From Chryseobacterium jejuense (GTDB taxonomy: Bacteria > Bacteroidota > Bacteroidia > Flavobacteriales > Weeksellaceae): a DNA stretch of 64,000 nt. Below the pieces are notes generated by a model. That model was not told where the DNA came from. It was given only the letters and a program-made list of their open reading frames with translations, and did not search any database. The stretch covers positions 124,001 to 188,000 of the forward strand of contig NZ_FNEG01000006.1 of NCBI RefSeq assembly GCF_900100075.1. Reading direction: 5' to 3'. The position numbers were made by a program, and so were the translations under genes. Every line of letters begins with the position of its first letter. The stretch's first letter is position 1. This document shows, in pieces, positions 48,682 through 59,600 of this stretch.

Positions 48682-50694
48682 ATGAGTAAATTAGATTCAA
48701 GAATTCCAGCGGGTCCTCTTAAAGACAAGTGGAAAAATCATAAAGATCATATGAACCTTGTTGCACCAAACAACAGAGATAAGATTGATATTATTGTTGT
48801 AGGTACAGGTTTGGCAGGAGGTTCTGCTGCAGCTACTTTAGCTGAGCAAGGATACAACGTAAAAGCATTCTGCTACCAGGATTCACCAAGAAGAGCGCAC
48901 TCTATTGCAGCTCAGGGAGGGATCAACGCAGCTAAGAATTACCAGGGAGATGGTGACTCTACCTACAGATTATTCTACGATACCATTAAAGGTGGTGACT
49001 ATAGAGCAAGAGAGGCTAACGTTTACAGATTAGCTGAAGTTTCTGCAAATATTATTGACCAGTGTGTTTCTCAGGGAGTTCCTTTCGGTAGAGATTACGG
49101 CGGCCAGTTAGATAACCGTTCATTTGGTGGGGTTCAGGTAAAAAGAACATTCTATGCAAAAGGACAAACAGGACAACAGTTATTATTAGGAGCATATTCT
49201 TCAATGAGCCGTCAGATCGGTAAAGGAAGAATCAAGATGTATAACCGTCATGAAATGCTTGAACTGGTAATTGTTGACGGGAAAGCAAGAGGAATTATCG
49301 CAAGAAACTTGGTAACAGGTGAAATCGAAAGACATTCTGCTCACGCAGTGGTAATTGCATCAGGAGGTTATGGAAACGTATATTTCCTTTCTACCAATGC
49401 AATGGGATCTAACGTTTCTGCAGCTTGGAAGATTCACAAAAAAGGAGCGTACTTCGCAAACCCTTGCTACGTGCAGATTCACCCTACTTGTATTCCTGTT
49501 CACGGAACTCAGCAGTCTAAATTAACCTTGATGTCTGAATCATTAAGAAACTCTGGAAGAATCTGGGTTCCTAAAAAGATTGAAGATTCAGTAGCCATCA
49601 GAGAAGGTAAATTAAGACCTGAAAATATTAAAGAAGAAGATAGAGATTACTATTTAGAAAGAAGATATCCTGCATTCGGTAACCTTGTACCGAGAGACGT
49701 TGCTTCAAGAGCAGCTAAAGAAAGATGTGATGCTGGATACGGAATCGAAAATAATGATACTCAAGAAGGGGTATACCTTGATTTCTCTACAGAGATCATG
49801 AAAAAAGGTAAAGAAGCCGCTATCGAAAAACATATTCATAATCCTACAGATCAGCAGATCTATGATCTTGGTAAGAGCTGGGTTGAGGAGAAATACGGTA
49901 ACCTATTCGTAATGTACGAAAAGATTACAGCTGATGATCCTTACAAAACTCCAATGAAGATCTATCCTGCAGTTCACTATACAATGGGTGGTGTATGGGT
50001 TGATTATAACCTTCAGTCTACAATCCCTGGATGTTTCGTAATTGGTGAAGCTAACTTCTCAGATCACGGAGCAAACAGACTTGGGGCATCTGCATTGATG
50101 CAAGGTCTTGCAGACGGTTATTTCGTACTTCCTTACACGATTGCAGATTACCTTTCTGCAGACATCAGAACAGGAGCAATTCCTACCAATTCAGCAGCGT
50201 TTGACGAAGCTGAAAAAGGAATTAAAGATAAAGTGGATTTCTTCATTAATAATAAAGGAACTCATTCAGTAGACCACTTCCACAAGAAATTAGGCCACAT
50301 TATGTGGAATAAAGTAGGAATGGGTAGAACTCCTGAAGGATTAAAAGAAGCAATCAAAGAAATCGAAGAAGTAAGAAACGATTTCTGGAAAAATGTAAAA
50401 GTTCCTGGTGAAGGAGAAGGTATGAACACTGAGCTTGAAAAAGCATTCAGAGTAGCAGACTTCCTTGAATTAGGACAATTAATGGCTATCGATGCACTAA
50501 ACAGAGAAGAGTCTTGTGGTGGACACTTCCGTTGGGACCACGCAACTCCAGATGGAGAAGCGGAAAGAGACGACGTAAAATTCAAATACGTTGGAGCTTG
50601 GGAATATCAGGGGAACGATATCAACGCGGAAGTGTTGCATAAAGAAGAACTGATTTACGACAACATCGAGGTTAAAACTAGAAGTTATAAATAA
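48682..50694 (+). CDS. sdhA: Succinate dehydrogenase/fumarate reductase flavoprotein subunit
   Basis: The 670-residue subunit carries covalent FAD and the dicarboxylate site. The dinucleotide-binding GTGLAGGSAA is at 41-50. His73, in RRAHSIAAQGG, is the FAD-attachment residue. The substrate-site segments HPTCIP and HYTMGGVWVD are present. Length (670) is that of the type B enzymes (longer than E. coli SdhA at 588). It lies between the cytochrome b and iron-sulfur genes. Confidence 0.96.
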   Translation: MSKLDSRIPAGPLKDKWKNHKDHMNLVAPNNRDKIDIIVVGTGLAGGSAAATLAEQGYNVKAFCYQDSPRRAHSIAAQGGINAAKNYQGDGDSTYRLFYDTIKGGDYRAREANVYRLAEVSANIIDQCVSQGVPFGRDYGGQLDNRSFGGVQVKRTFYAKGQTGQQLLLGAYSSMSRQIGKGRIKMYNRHEMLELVIVDGKARGIIARNLVTGEIERHSAHAVVIASGGYGNVYFLSTNAMGSNVSAAWKIHKKGAYFANPCYVQIHPTCIPVHGTQQSKLTLMSESLRNSGRIWVPKKIEDSVAIREGKLRPENIKEEDRDYYLERRYPAFGNLVPRDVASRAAKERCDAGYGIENNDTQEGVYLDFSTEIMKKGKEAAIEKHIHNPTDQQIYDLGKSWVEEKYGNLFVMYEKITADDPYKTPMKIYPAVHYTMGGVWVDYNLQSTIPGCFVIGEANFSDHGANRLGASALMQGLADGYFVLPYTIADYLSADIRTGAIPTNSAAFDEAEKGIKDKVDFFINNKGTHSVDHFHKKLGHIMWNKVGMGRTPEGLKEAIKEIEEVRNDFWKNVKVPGEGEGMNTELEKAFRVADFLELGQLMAIDALNREESCGGHFRWDHATPDGEAERDDVKFKYVGAWEYQGNDINAEVLHKEELIYDNIEVKTRSYK

Positions 50695-50718
50695 TCTCCA
50701 ACCTATAAATATAACATT

Positions 50719-51486
50719 ATGAGTGCAAAAAAAGGCTTACATCTTACGCTGAAAATTTGGAGACAAAAAAATAGTAAAACTAAAGGTCAGTTTGAGACCT
50801 ATAAAATATCAGATGTATCTACAGATTCTTCATTCCTGGAGATGTTAGATATTCTGAACGAAAATTTAATTAACGAAGGAAAAGAACCAATCGCTTTTGA
50901 CCACGACTGTCGTGAAGGAATCTGCGGTATGTGTTCCCTTTACATCAATGGTAGAGCTCATGGTCCTGATACAGGTATTACAACTTGTCAGCTTCACATG
51001 AGAATGTTCAAAGATGGAGAGACTATCGTTATTGAACCATGGAGAAGTGCTGCTTTCCCTGTTATTAAAGACTTAATGGTAGACAGAAGCGCATTTGACA
51101 GAGTAATGGCTGCAGGTGGTTTTATTTCTGTAAACACTTCTGGTAATACATTAGATGCTAATGCTATCCCGGTTCCTAAAGAAGATGCAGACAAAGCAAT
51201 GGATGCTGCAGCTTGTATCGGATGTGGAGCTTGTGTAGCTACATGTAAAAACGGATCTGCAATGTTATTCGTTGGAGCTAAAGTTTCTCAGTTCGCGTTA
51301 CTTCCTCAAGGAAGAGTAGAAGCGAAGCGAAGAGTTCTGAACATGGTGAAAGCTATGGACGAAGAAGGATTCGGTAACTGTTCAAATACTGGTGCTTGTG
51401 AAATTGAATGCCCTAAAGGTATTTCTCTTGAAAATATCGCAAGAATGAACAGAGAATACATGTCTGCTCTTGTAGATCAAGGATAG
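50719..51486 (+). CDS. sdhB: Succinate dehydrogenase/fumarate reductase iron-sulfur subunit
   Basis: The 255-residue subunit passes electrons from FAD to quinone through three clusters. Cysteines 64, 69, 72 and 90 fit the [2Fe-2S] site. CIGCGACVATC gives Cys166, 169, 172 for [4Fe-4S], and Cys176, 221 and 227 for [3Fe-4S], with Cys231 closing the [4Fe-4S] site. It ends the sdhCAB operon and is followed by a strong terminator. Confidence 0.95.
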   Translation: MSAKKGLHLTLKIWRQKNSKTKGQFETYKISDVSTDSSFLEMLDILNENLINEGKEPIAFDHDCREGICGMCSLYINGRAHGPDTGITTCQLHMRMFKDGETIVIEPWRSAAFPVIKDLMVDRSAFDRVMAAGGFISVNTSGNTLDANAIPVPKEDADKAMDAAACIGCGACVATCKNGSAMLFVGAKVSQFALLPQGRVEAKRRVLNMVKAMDEEGFGNCSNTGACEIECPKGISLENIARMNREYMSALVDQG

Positions 51487-51504
51487 AATTGATTCAAAAT
51501 ACTT

Positions 51505-51538
51505 AAAAATCGTCCTCGTTTCGGGGACGATTTTTTTT
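51505..51538 (+). terminator. Terminator after sdhB
   Basis: AAATCGTCC and GGACGATTT form the outer stem with an inner CG/CG pair and TTT loop, followed by eight T residues. Confidence 0.88.
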
Positions 51539-51771
51539 ATATCCACTATTTAGCTGTTAAAGTTTGTTAACTTATTAAGAGATCTTAGGTTTACTTTGCT
51601 GAATAAGTATATATTTGGAGGGCAGTTGAATGATGTAGAAAGAACATTATTTCCACTGTTTTTTACCAGTGAAAAATTGATAGAGAAAGCAAGTGAAATC
51701 TCCCTTTTTATCGGTGGTAATAAAATTTTTAAAAAAAATTATCCGTGTGAATTAACATGCCCTAAAAAGCG
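51539..51771. other. Intergenic stretch, no supported gene
   Basis: About 230 bp of AT-rich DNA lie between the sdh terminator and the next promoter. A 62-codon open frame beginning at a TTG (51596) shows no recognisable protein features and is not called. Confidence 0.5.
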
Positions 51772-51779
51772 TATTTTTG
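51772..51779 (+). promoter_or_regulatory. -7 promoter box of the thioredoxin-like lipoprotein gene
   Basis: TATTTTTG matches the consensus and lies 19 nt before ATG 51799. Confidence 0.6.
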
Positions 51780-51798
51780 TGTAATATTAAAAATTGAA

Positions 51799-53328
51799 AT
51801 GAAAAAATATCTTTTATTGTTTATCATCGCGATTTTCGTGATGTCTTGTTCAAAAAAAGTAGAAGTAAAAGGAAAAATTACGGGAAGCTCACCATTAGAA
51901 AGAATCGAATTTGTAGAAGCTTCCGGAGTAGGAACACTGCCTTTAATTAATATCGGTCTTGATAAAGAAGGAAACTTCTCAGGAAGTTTTGAAGCTCCTA
52001 AAGACGGAATGTATGTTATCAATTATGCTAACAAACAAAACCTGATCTACCTTGAAGGAGGACAAAAAGTAAATATCTCAGGAAATGCAATGACATTCCC
52101 GAACGAATATGTTATTACGGGAGATGCTAAAAAGAATAACGATTTCCTTACAGCTACCCAGAAGTTCTTAGGCGAGTATGGTAACAAAATTGACCTTAGA
52201 CAATTAATGGCTGGAGATGAAGCTTCTTTCGTTAAAGGGATGCAAAAAGTAGAAGCAGATATCAATAAAAATGTGGATGATCTTGCTGCTAAAAATAATC
52301 CTAGTAAAGCCCTTTTAGAATGGAAGAAGAATGATGTTAAGGTTACCATTCTTAACCTTCTTGCCAACTATGAAATGTCTCACGGTGCAATGGCAGGAAA
52401 TCCAGCTTATAAAGCTTCCAAAGCTTTAACGGACTATCAGACTAAATTGGATAATGACAAAGAGGCTATGGTGAAAACTATTCCACTTTACAGACAGTAT
52501 CTACTTGTAAAAATGACTCCTGATTTCCAGAAATATGCAGAAGCAAACAGCAAAAATAAAACAGGAATTACCACTTCTGAAATGTTTGCTAAATATTTAA
52601 GCACTAAAAAAGATATTTCCCAAACAGCAAAAGATTATCTTTTAGCATTTGTAATGGCTCAGGCTGATATTCACCCAACTACGACTACAGCAAATATTGA
52701 TAAAATCAAAAAATTAATTGATACAGATATCAAAGATGCTACCATCAAAAGCGATTTATTAAAAATGCAGATGGCGATTACAGGTCTTAAAATTGGAGAC
52801 GTAGCGCCGGAAGCTGCTCTGGTAAAACAAGACGGAAAAGCTTACAAACTTTCTGAAAATAAAGGGAAGCCTTATGTATTATTCTTCTACGCTTCATGGA
52901 ATCCTTATATTGCTGAAGCTACAGTACCGGTTTTAAAAGAAGTTGTTAATTTCTATAAATCTAAAATGAACTTTGTTTTTGTAAACGTAGATGATACAAA
53001 AGATCAGTTTATCAAAACTAGTAATTCATTATTAAAAGGTATTCAGGGAGTAAATGTATACGGAGAGAAAGGAATGGAATCTGATATTGCTAAAAAATAT
53101 GGAGTATATGGATTTAAATTACCTTGCTTTGTTATCATTGATAAAGATGGGAAAATTGCCAGCAGATCATTTGTAAACCTTGGTGAGCAGGAGTTGGTAA
53201 CTATTTTAGATAAACTAACAGGGCTTGCTGCTCCAAAAGTAGATCCAGGTGCACAGATGCAACCACAATTGCAGATGGATCCTGCTGCACAACAGCAAGT
53301 AAATCCTCAGCCAGCACCTACAAAATAA
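51799..53328 (+). CDS. TlpA-like thioredoxin-fold lipoprotein lacking redox cysteines
   Basis: The 509-residue precursor is an envelope lipoprotein with acylated Cys17 (FVMSC). A DUF4369-type beta domain covers about 20-115, a helical linker about 115-325, and a C-terminal AhpC/TSA-TlpA thioredoxin fold about 330-475 (LKIGDVAPEAALVKQDGK). Where TlpA and ResA have WCxxC, this protein has WNPY (367-370), so both active-site cysteines are absent. Cys443 follows the cis-proline (KLPCF). The tail is Pro/Gln-rich. It is unlikely to catalyse thiol-disulfide exchange in the standard way. Single-gene unit. Confidence 0.85.
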   Translation: MKKYLLLFIIAIFVMSCSKKVEVKGKITGSSPLERIEFVEASGVGTLPLINIGLDKEGNFSGSFEAPKDGMYVINYANKQNLIYLEGGQKVNISGNAMTFPNEYVITGDAKKNNDFLTATQKFLGEYGNKIDLRQLMAGDEASFVKGMQKVEADINKNVDDLAAKNNPSKALLEWKKNDVKVTILNLLANYEMSHGAMAGNPAYKASKALTDYQTKLDNDKEAMVKTIPLYRQYLLVKMTPDFQKYAEANSKNKTGITTSEMFAKYLSTKKDISQTAKDYLLAFVMAQADIHPTTTTANIDKIKKLIDTDIKDATIKSDLLKMQMAITGLKIGDVAPEAALVKQDGKAYKLSENKGKPYVLFFYASWNPYIAEATVPVLKEVVNFYKSKMNFVFVNVDDTKDQFIKTSNSLLKGIQGVNVYGEKGMESDIAKKYGVYGFKLPCFVIIDKDGKIASRSFVNLGEQELVTILDKLTGLAAPKVDPGAQMQPQLQMDPAAQQQVNPQPAPTK

Positions 53329-53348
53329 TAAACTTTAATATAGATCAA

Positions 53349-53377
53349 AACCTTATCCTCGGATAAGGTTTTTTTTT
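53349..53377 (+). terminator. Terminator after the thioredoxin-like gene
   Basis: AACCTTATCC and GGATAAGGTT form a stem with a 2-nt loop, followed by eight T residues. Confidence 0.85.
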
Positions 53378-53381
53378 GTTG

Positions 53382-53389
53382 TATTTTTG
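53382..53389 (+). promoter_or_regulatory. -7 promoter box of the rlmD operon
   Basis: TATTTTTG lies inside the long open frame that begins at 53376, so the true rlmD start must be downstream, at ATG 53439. Confidence 0.6.
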
Positions 53390-53438
53390 CAAAGTGAAAC
53401 TTTTAAAGTTTCGATTAGGAAAAATAGAAAATTTTAGA

Positions 53439-54851
53439 ATGAGCAGAAAGAATAAGAAAAATTTAGTTCTTGAAAATATAAAGCTGTTAACTGCCGGAGC
53501 AAAAGGAGTGGCAATCGGGAAAACGGAAGACGGTAAAACAGTATTGGTTTCAGGGGCAATTCCGGGAGATACTGTGAATGTAAGAGTGAAAAAAGCCAAA
53601 TCTAAATATTATGAAGGAGAAGCGGCAGAGGTTTTGGTAAAGTCTCCTTTCAGAACAGAGCCAAAATGTGTTCACTTTGGAACCTGTGGTGGATGTAAAT
53701 GGCAAAATATGAGCTATGAAAAGCAGCTTGATTTCAAACAGGAAGAAGTATACAATAATATAAAAAGAATTGGTGGGATCGAAGATTTCGAAACCGTATC
53801 AATTCTGGGCTCACAAGAGCAATATTTCTATAGAAACAAAATGGAGTTTTCTTTCTCTAATGCAAGATGGCTTACTCAATATGAAATCAGCTCTGAAGAG
53901 AATTTCGGGAGTAAGGACGCTTTAGGATTCCATATTCCGGGAATGTGGAGTAAGATTTTGGATCTTAAAGAGTGTTTCCTGCAGGAAGATCCTTCCAATG
54001 CTATCAGATTAGCAGTAAAAGAATATGCTGTTGAGAACGGATTGGATTTCTTTGATGTTAGAAACCATGAAGGATTCCTAAGAACCTTAATGATGAGACA
54101 AAACTCTAAAGGTGAATGGATGGTATTATTCCAGCTTTTTAGAGAAGAAAAAGAAAACAGAGAGAAGCTTTTTGCCTTTATCCTTGAGAAGTTTCCACAG
54201 ATTAAAACATTGGTGTATGCTATTAATCCAAAAGCCAATGACTCTATCTACGATCTGGATATTAATATATATTTTGGTGAAGGATATTTAATGGAAGAAA
54301 TGGATGGGTTGAAATTTAAAATCGGACCGAAATCATTCTTCCAGACCAACTATAAGCAAGCGTTGGAATTATACAGAAAAACACTTGAATTTGCAGATCT
54401 GAAAGGAGATGAAGTAGTATATGACTTATATACCGGAACAGGTACAATTGCTCAGTATGTGGCAAGAAATGCAAAACAGGTAATCGGGATAGAATCTGTT
54501 CAGGAAGCAATTGATGCAGCCATTGAGCATGCGGAATTAAATGGTCTTACCAATACAACGTTCTATTGTGGAGATATGAAAAATGTCTTTAACGATGAAT
54601 TTATGGAAAATCATCCAAAAGCAGACGTTTTGATTACCGATCCGCCAAGAGATGGAATGCACCAAAAAGTAGTTGAGCAAATCTTAAAATTAGCTCCTGA
54701 GAAAGTGGTTTATGTAAGTTGTAACTCAGCAACACAGGCTAGAGATCTTGCACTCATGAAAGAGCATTATACTGTAGTAAAGATATTACCAGTAGATATG
54801 TTCCCACAAACTCATCATGTGGAAAATATTGCATTGCTGATTAAAAAATAA
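53439..54851 (+). CDS. rlmD: 23S rRNA (uracil-5-)-methyltransferase
   Basis: The 470-residue SAM-dependent enzyme methylates C5 of a 23S rRNA uridine, probably U1939. A TRAM domain (about 8-70) is followed by the iron-sulfur motif with Cys77, Cys83 and Cys86. The methyltransferase domain contains FFQTNYKQA, DLYTGTGTIAQ and DPPRDGMHQ. The catalytic Cys is near 428 in VYVSCN. Start ATG 53439 is chosen because the promoter lies downstream of the longer frame's beginning. Related RumA/RlmC paralogs cannot be fully excluded by eye. DUF6452 and DUF6048 genes follow. Confidence 0.9.
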   Translation: MSRKNKKNLVLENIKLLTAGAKGVAIGKTEDGKTVLVSGAIPGDTVNVRVKKAKSKYYEGEAAEVLVKSPFRTEPKCVHFGTCGGCKWQNMSYEKQLDFKQEEVYNNIKRIGGIEDFETVSILGSQEQYFYRNKMEFSFSNARWLTQYEISSEENFGSKDALGFHIPGMWSKILDLKECFLQEDPSNAIRLAVKEYAVENGLDFFDVRNHEGFLRTLMMRQNSKGEWMVLFQLFREEKENREKLFAFILEKFPQIKTLVYAINPKANDSIYDLDINIYFGEGYLMEEMDGLKFKIGPKSFFQTNYKQALELYRKTLEFADLKGDEVVYDLYTGTGTIAQYVARNAKQVIGIESVQEAIDAAIEHAELNGLTNTTFYCGDMKNVFNDEFMENHPKADVLITDPPRDGMHQKVVEQILKLAPEKVVYVSCNSATQARDLALMKEHYTVVKILPVDMFPQTHHVENIALLIKK

Positions 54852-54880
54852 TTTAATTAAATTTGAGTTCAAATCCTAAT

Positions 54881-55357
54881 ATGAAGTATTTTAAATTTCT
54901 CTTAATGATCTGTTTGGTGGGAATGTTTTTTTCCTGTGGCAGCGATGATGATATCTGCGAAAGCGGTGAAGGAACTCCAAGAATGAAGGTTGCCTTCAGA
55001 TCAGTAGGAACAGGAAAGGAAAAAACACTTGATTCATTGTCTGTAGCAGTAGATTACGGCTCAGGAAAAGTGGATTTGGGGTGGCAGAAAAGTATAGACT
55101 CAAGGCTTATCCCTTTGAAAGTAGATGATTCTCCTTATACAGACATTTACTTTAAAACTTCTACTAAAAGCAAAGAATCAAAAGTAAGAGTTACCTATAC
55201 AACCAAGGCAACCTATGTGTCTCCCGGATGTGGTGCAAAAAAAACATATGAGAATGTAAGCTCAGAATTAATAACTCCTGATCCTGTTCAAAGCGTGGAA
55301 AATGGACAAAATCAAATATTGAATGAAGACAAGACTAATCTTTACCTTGTTTTGTAG
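54881..55357 (+). CDS. DUF6452 family lipoprotein
   Basis: The 158-residue precursor has a lipoprotein signal with acylated Cys19 (MFFSC). ATG 54881 is chosen over a TTG 18 nt upstream because it puts the signal peptide at the N-terminus. The mature domain has cysteines in DDICESG and SPGCGAKKTYENV, the latter a DUF6452 hallmark. Its 3' end overlaps the next gene by 35 nt in another frame. The order rlmD-DUF6452-DUF6048 is familiar from Flavobacteria. Function unknown; a periplasm- or surface-facing role is likely. Confidence 0.82.
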   Translation: MKYFKFLLMICLVGMFFSCGSDDDICESGEGTPRMKVAFRSVGTGKEKTLDSLSVAVDYGSGKVDLGWQKSIDSRLIPLKVDDSPYTDIYFKTSTKSKESKVRVTYTTKATYVSPGCGAKKTYENVSSELITPDPVQSVENGQNQILNEDKTNLYLVL

Positions 55358-55988
55358 CCTTTTCGGAGTGTTAATCGGAGCACAGGAAGGAAAAAAGGAA
55401 GAAGAAAAAAAGACTCACTGGAAATATGAACCGAATTTTATGGTTGGGTTTGATATGTTGAATGGTGGAGTTGGCTTTTTTTCAGACAGAAAGCTATACC
55501 AAGGATTTATTTCTTCCAGAATTAATGGAAGTGTTCATGCTATTGCTGAAGCCGGTTTTGAAAAAAATATATATCAGAAAAATGGTTATGATGCTAAAGT
55601 AAATGGTCCTTTTGTTAAACTTGGTGCATTCTACATGCTGGCTAAGGATAAAGAAAATGAATTTAATGGATTCTATGTAGGTGGAAAGGTCGCCGGTTCA
55701 TTTTATAACCAGGAATATATGGCTATCCCTGTCAGAGGATATGGAGGAAGTACTTCTTCAGTGGCGTTTCCTGCCTCGTCACAATCTTCTTTCTGGCTGG
55801 AGGGTACTTTGGGAGGAAGAGTGCAGTTATTTGAGTCCAATTTTTATATTGACGTAAATCTACAGCCTCGTTATTTGGTATATACCTCTAAACAGGATAA
55901 TATTTCTCCAATGATCGTTCCGGGATTTGGAAAAAGCTCATCAAAATTTAATATGGGATTCGCATGGAATATTGCCTATAAATTCTAG
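55323..55988 (+). CDS. DUF6048 family outer-membrane-like protein
   Basis: The 221-residue protein has a signal peptide (cleavage after LIGAQ, about 20), a charged Lys/Glu linker, then a series of amphipathic beta-strands with aromatic ends and a final Phe (NIAYKF). This is the style of small outer-membrane beta-barrels. It overlaps the DUF6452 lipoprotein gene by 35 nt, so translation is probably coupled and the two may form a complex. A strong terminator follows. Function unknown. Confidence 0.8.
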   Translation: MKTRLIFTLFCSLFGVLIGAQEGKKEEEKKTHWKYEPNFMVGFDMLNGGVGFFSDRKLYQGFISSRINGSVHAIAEAGFEKNIYQKNGYDAKVNGPFVKLGAFYMLAKDKENEFNGFYVGGKVAGSFYNQEYMAIPVRGYGGSTSSVAFPASSQSSFWLEGTLGGRVQLFESNFYIDVNLQPRYLVYTSKQDNISPMIVPGFGKSSSKFNMGFAWNIAYKF

Positions 55989-56024
55989 CGGATATTCAAT
56001 AACAAATTTATTATTTATCATATC

Positions 56025-56064
56025 AATAAGCCTTGGGAAATTTCCCAAGGCTTATTTGTTTTTA
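56025..56064 (+). terminator. Terminator after the DUF6048 gene
   Basis: AATAAGCCTTGGGAAA and its exact complement form a 16-bp palindrome followed by a T-rich tail. Confidence 0.88.
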
Positions 56065-56661
56065 TATAGGCATTATCATTAAGGAAAGCTGTACCATGTT
56101 GGAAACATTTTAAATTAACACTTAAAATTGTCTGTATGAACTCATAAAAAGAAGCTAGCTTCAGATTTCTTTCTATTGCCATAAATAGTATTGTAAATAT
56201 TATGAGAATTTATCGTGGATTTTCCTTTTAATGTATAATCTAGTAGATTAAATCATAAAATAATAGAATTGATAATAATAATATAAATCACTATTAAACG
56301 TTAAAAGTAAAAGGAGTTATTGCTGTAAAAAATAATAATATTTTATAAAGTTTGGTATTGTGTAAAAACTAATATTAGCATTAAATGATAGTGAATTTGT
56401 ATTATTTTGTTTGATTTTTTATTTTCAATCATATAGGTTAATGTTATTTAATTTTTTCAAAAAAACATTTTAATGAATATATTATAATGAAAAAATGATT
56501 AGATTTGTGTAAATATTAAAATATTAGCTTATGGGATAAAATTATTTTTTTTACTACAGATTATCTGTAAAGAATGAGGTTTCAGAATTTTAAATCAACC
56601 TCGTAAAATAGGAAATACTATAATTCTTAATTATCGTTATCATTATTAAATTTTAAAAAAT
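56065..56661. other. Long AT-rich intergenic region before the T9SS protein gene
   Basis: The stretch of about 600 bp is very AT-rich and has no convincing open frame, tRNA or stable hairpin. The only element I can name is the TAGATTTG -7 box at 56500-56507. The length suggests room for regulatory binding upstream of a surface-protein gene or for an unrecognised small RNA. Confidence 0.6.
56500..56507 (+). promoter_or_regulatory. Possible -7 promoter box of the T9SS protein gene
   Basis: TAGATTTG matches TAnnTTTG. It would give a leader of about 150 nt before ATG 56662. Confidence 0.4.
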
Positions 56662-59600
56662 ATGAGTGGACTTTTACTCTGTAAAATGAGCCGGCCTTTT
56701 AAGGTGCTCATTGCATTGCTCTGTATGGCCATCGGATTGTCTATACAGGCACAAACCATTACAATTGGTACCGGAACGTTAACCCAAAAGTATCCTTTAG
56801 GGGCTTCTTATGGATTTGAGCGATCCGCGTCTATTTACACTGCAGCAGAAATTGCAGCAGCAGGAGGAACTGCAGGCAGTATTTTATCCTTAGGATGGAA
56901 TTCTACCACAGCTTTTAATACTGGAATACCTGTAAAAATTTATATAAAGGCTGTACCCAATACAACTCTTACTGCCCAAAACTGGGCAGCGGCAACTTCC
57001 GGAGCTACTCTATTATATAATGGAACTTTAGGTCTTATACCAGCAGCATGGTATACGGTGCCATTACAACTTCCTTATACTTATAATGGAGTAGATAATC
57101 TTATGGTGCTTGTTGAAACAAATTATGGAGGTTTTGGAAGCTCTAATGCAGGAGCAAAACTTACTTACTCCAGTGTTCCAACAGGGCATATGTATATTCA
57201 GGCATATACTACAGCTCCTACCGGAAACGGAACTGTTACGGGTAACAGACCCAATATCCAGATGACTTTTGGTACACCGCCGGCATGTTTGCCTATGCCT
57301 CCAGGTGGAACTCTAAGTACAGGAGCCGTTACAGCAACAAACGCTGTAATCAATTGGACTGCTTATGTGCCAGCTCCGGCAGCAGGATATGATGTGTTTT
57401 ATAATACAACAAACATACCGCCAGTTGCAGGATCTACACCTAATTTAACTGTTCCGCCGGGAGCACCTACTGCTACTATCGGTCCATTAAATCCATTGAC
57501 AACTTATTATGTATGGGTAAGAGCAAAATGTAGTGCAACAGAGCAAAGTGTATGGTCTACATCACTTGTCTTTGCTACACCAGCAACATGTCCGGCAATG
57601 CCTAGTAGTGGAGCTGGAATAACAACAGGAACAATAACTGCTACAAGTGCAGTGATTAACTGGCCTTCATTTGGTTATACACCGGCATTAGGATTTGACA
57701 TATATTATAATACAACAGGGGCAGCACCTAACGGTACTACAATACCAATGCAAAATGTACCATCAGGAACAACTGCAACATTGACTCCTTTACTTCCTAA
57801 TACAACTTATTATGTATGGGTAAGAGCAAGATGTAGTGCAACAGACCAAAGTACATGGAATATTACACCTGGAAAGCTTTTAACACCACCTACCTGTGTA
57901 CCGGTTCCTTCGGCAGCAGGTTCCTTAACAATAGGAGCAATGACTCCTAACAGTGCTGTTGTTAACTGGCAGGCATCACCTTCTGCACCAGCAGGTGGAT
58001 ATGAGGTTTATTATACAACTACCAATACTCCGCCAACAGCTACTACACCTGGAACTGTTGTTTCTGGAACTTCTACAACTTTATCTCCATTAGTACCAGG
58101 AACTACCTATTATTGGTGGGTAAGAGCTATTTGTACTCCTACAGACAAAAGTACATGGGTTGCAGGACCAGCTTTTGCTCCAGGGCAGATAGGAACTGGA
58201 ACTGACAAAACAGAGTATCTTCCTGTGTATTCATATTATGGATACAACTATTCTCAGCAGATTTACACTGCCGCAGAAGTTTTAGGAGCTGTGGGAGCAG
58301 GTAAATTTATTACTGAACTTAAATTTTATGTTGATACCCCTGCTAGCCCTGCTGACCAAGGTAAGTACAATGAGTGGGTGGTTTATATGGGGAATACAAC
58401 GCAGAACAATTTTTCTGGAAGCTCAAACTGGGTACCGTATTCTTCTCTGAAAAAAGTTTGGGAAGGAACACTTCCTACAATGACAGCTGGAACATGGGTT
58501 ACGATACCATTAACAACTCCATTATTATGGGATGGAACAAGTAATCTTGTCATTGCTGTAGATGAAAATTCTCCATTATATGTATCATCTAGTTGGGGAA
58601 GCTATAAATCTACTGTTGAGAGAGGAATGTTGTTCCGAGATGATACTACCAATCCGGATCCTGCTTCTCCACCATCAGCACCATCTTCATCAGGTAGATA
58701 CAAAGACATTCCAAGAATCAGGCTTACTGGTGTAGAACTTTTACCTTGTACATCAGCACCGCCTACCAATATTGCAGTTAGTAATATTACACCAAGTACT
58801 GCAGTTGTTACATGGACACCTGCATTAGGAGCTACTTATAAATTACAGTACAGACCAAATTCTGGTGGTCCTTGGAAAATAATAGATATCACCACTCCGC
58901 TAACGAGCAGCTGGTCACTGTATAATTTGACAGATGCAACTACGTATGAGGTTCAGATTGCAACAATTTGTAATGGGACTCAGGGAGCATTCTCTCCAAG
59001 CAAGCAGTTTATAACACCTGCGCTTACTTATTGTGCTAATGTCCCTCCCGCAGGCACTTCACCAAGTGGGTATATTGGTAAGGTAGTTGTTACTCCTACC
59101 AACGCTCCATTAATGGTAAGTAATTCTGGATATGATGGGTATAAAGATTATTCTACTGACCCAACAAGATTAGTTACTTTCGTTAGAGGTACCTCAGGTA
59201 ATAAAATCAATATTACTAAATTCTGGCCTGGAAGTACATCTAGTTATGGAGTAGGGGTATGGATTGACTTAAACAGAAATGGTATTTTTGAACCAACTGA
59301 AAGAGTAGTTAATGCAACTAGCAGTACTACAAATCCTGTGGGGACTGTAGCGGCTGGATTTACAATAGCCCTTCCTCCTAATAGTGCAACCTATGATGGT
59401 ACTCTTCTTACCCGCATGCGTGTAGTAATGATGGATGGTACTGTTTCTTCTCCATGTGCTTCATTTGGAACGTATAATGATGGTGAAGTTGAAGATTATG
59501 CAGTAAGATTAATTGATCAACCGTTATGTACAACGGCTCCGCCAACAAACATCACGGTTTCAAATATTACGGATAAAAGTGCTACATTCTCTTGGTTAGC

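Noticed and set aside
51596..51784. 62-codon frame beginning at TTG between sdhB and the thioredoxin-like gene
   Set aside because: It has no ATG start, no recognisable protein features, and the next gene's promoter lies inside its end.
53376..53438. Upstream extension of rlmD
   Set aside because: The TATTTTTG promoter box lies inside it, so it cannot be part of the transcript.
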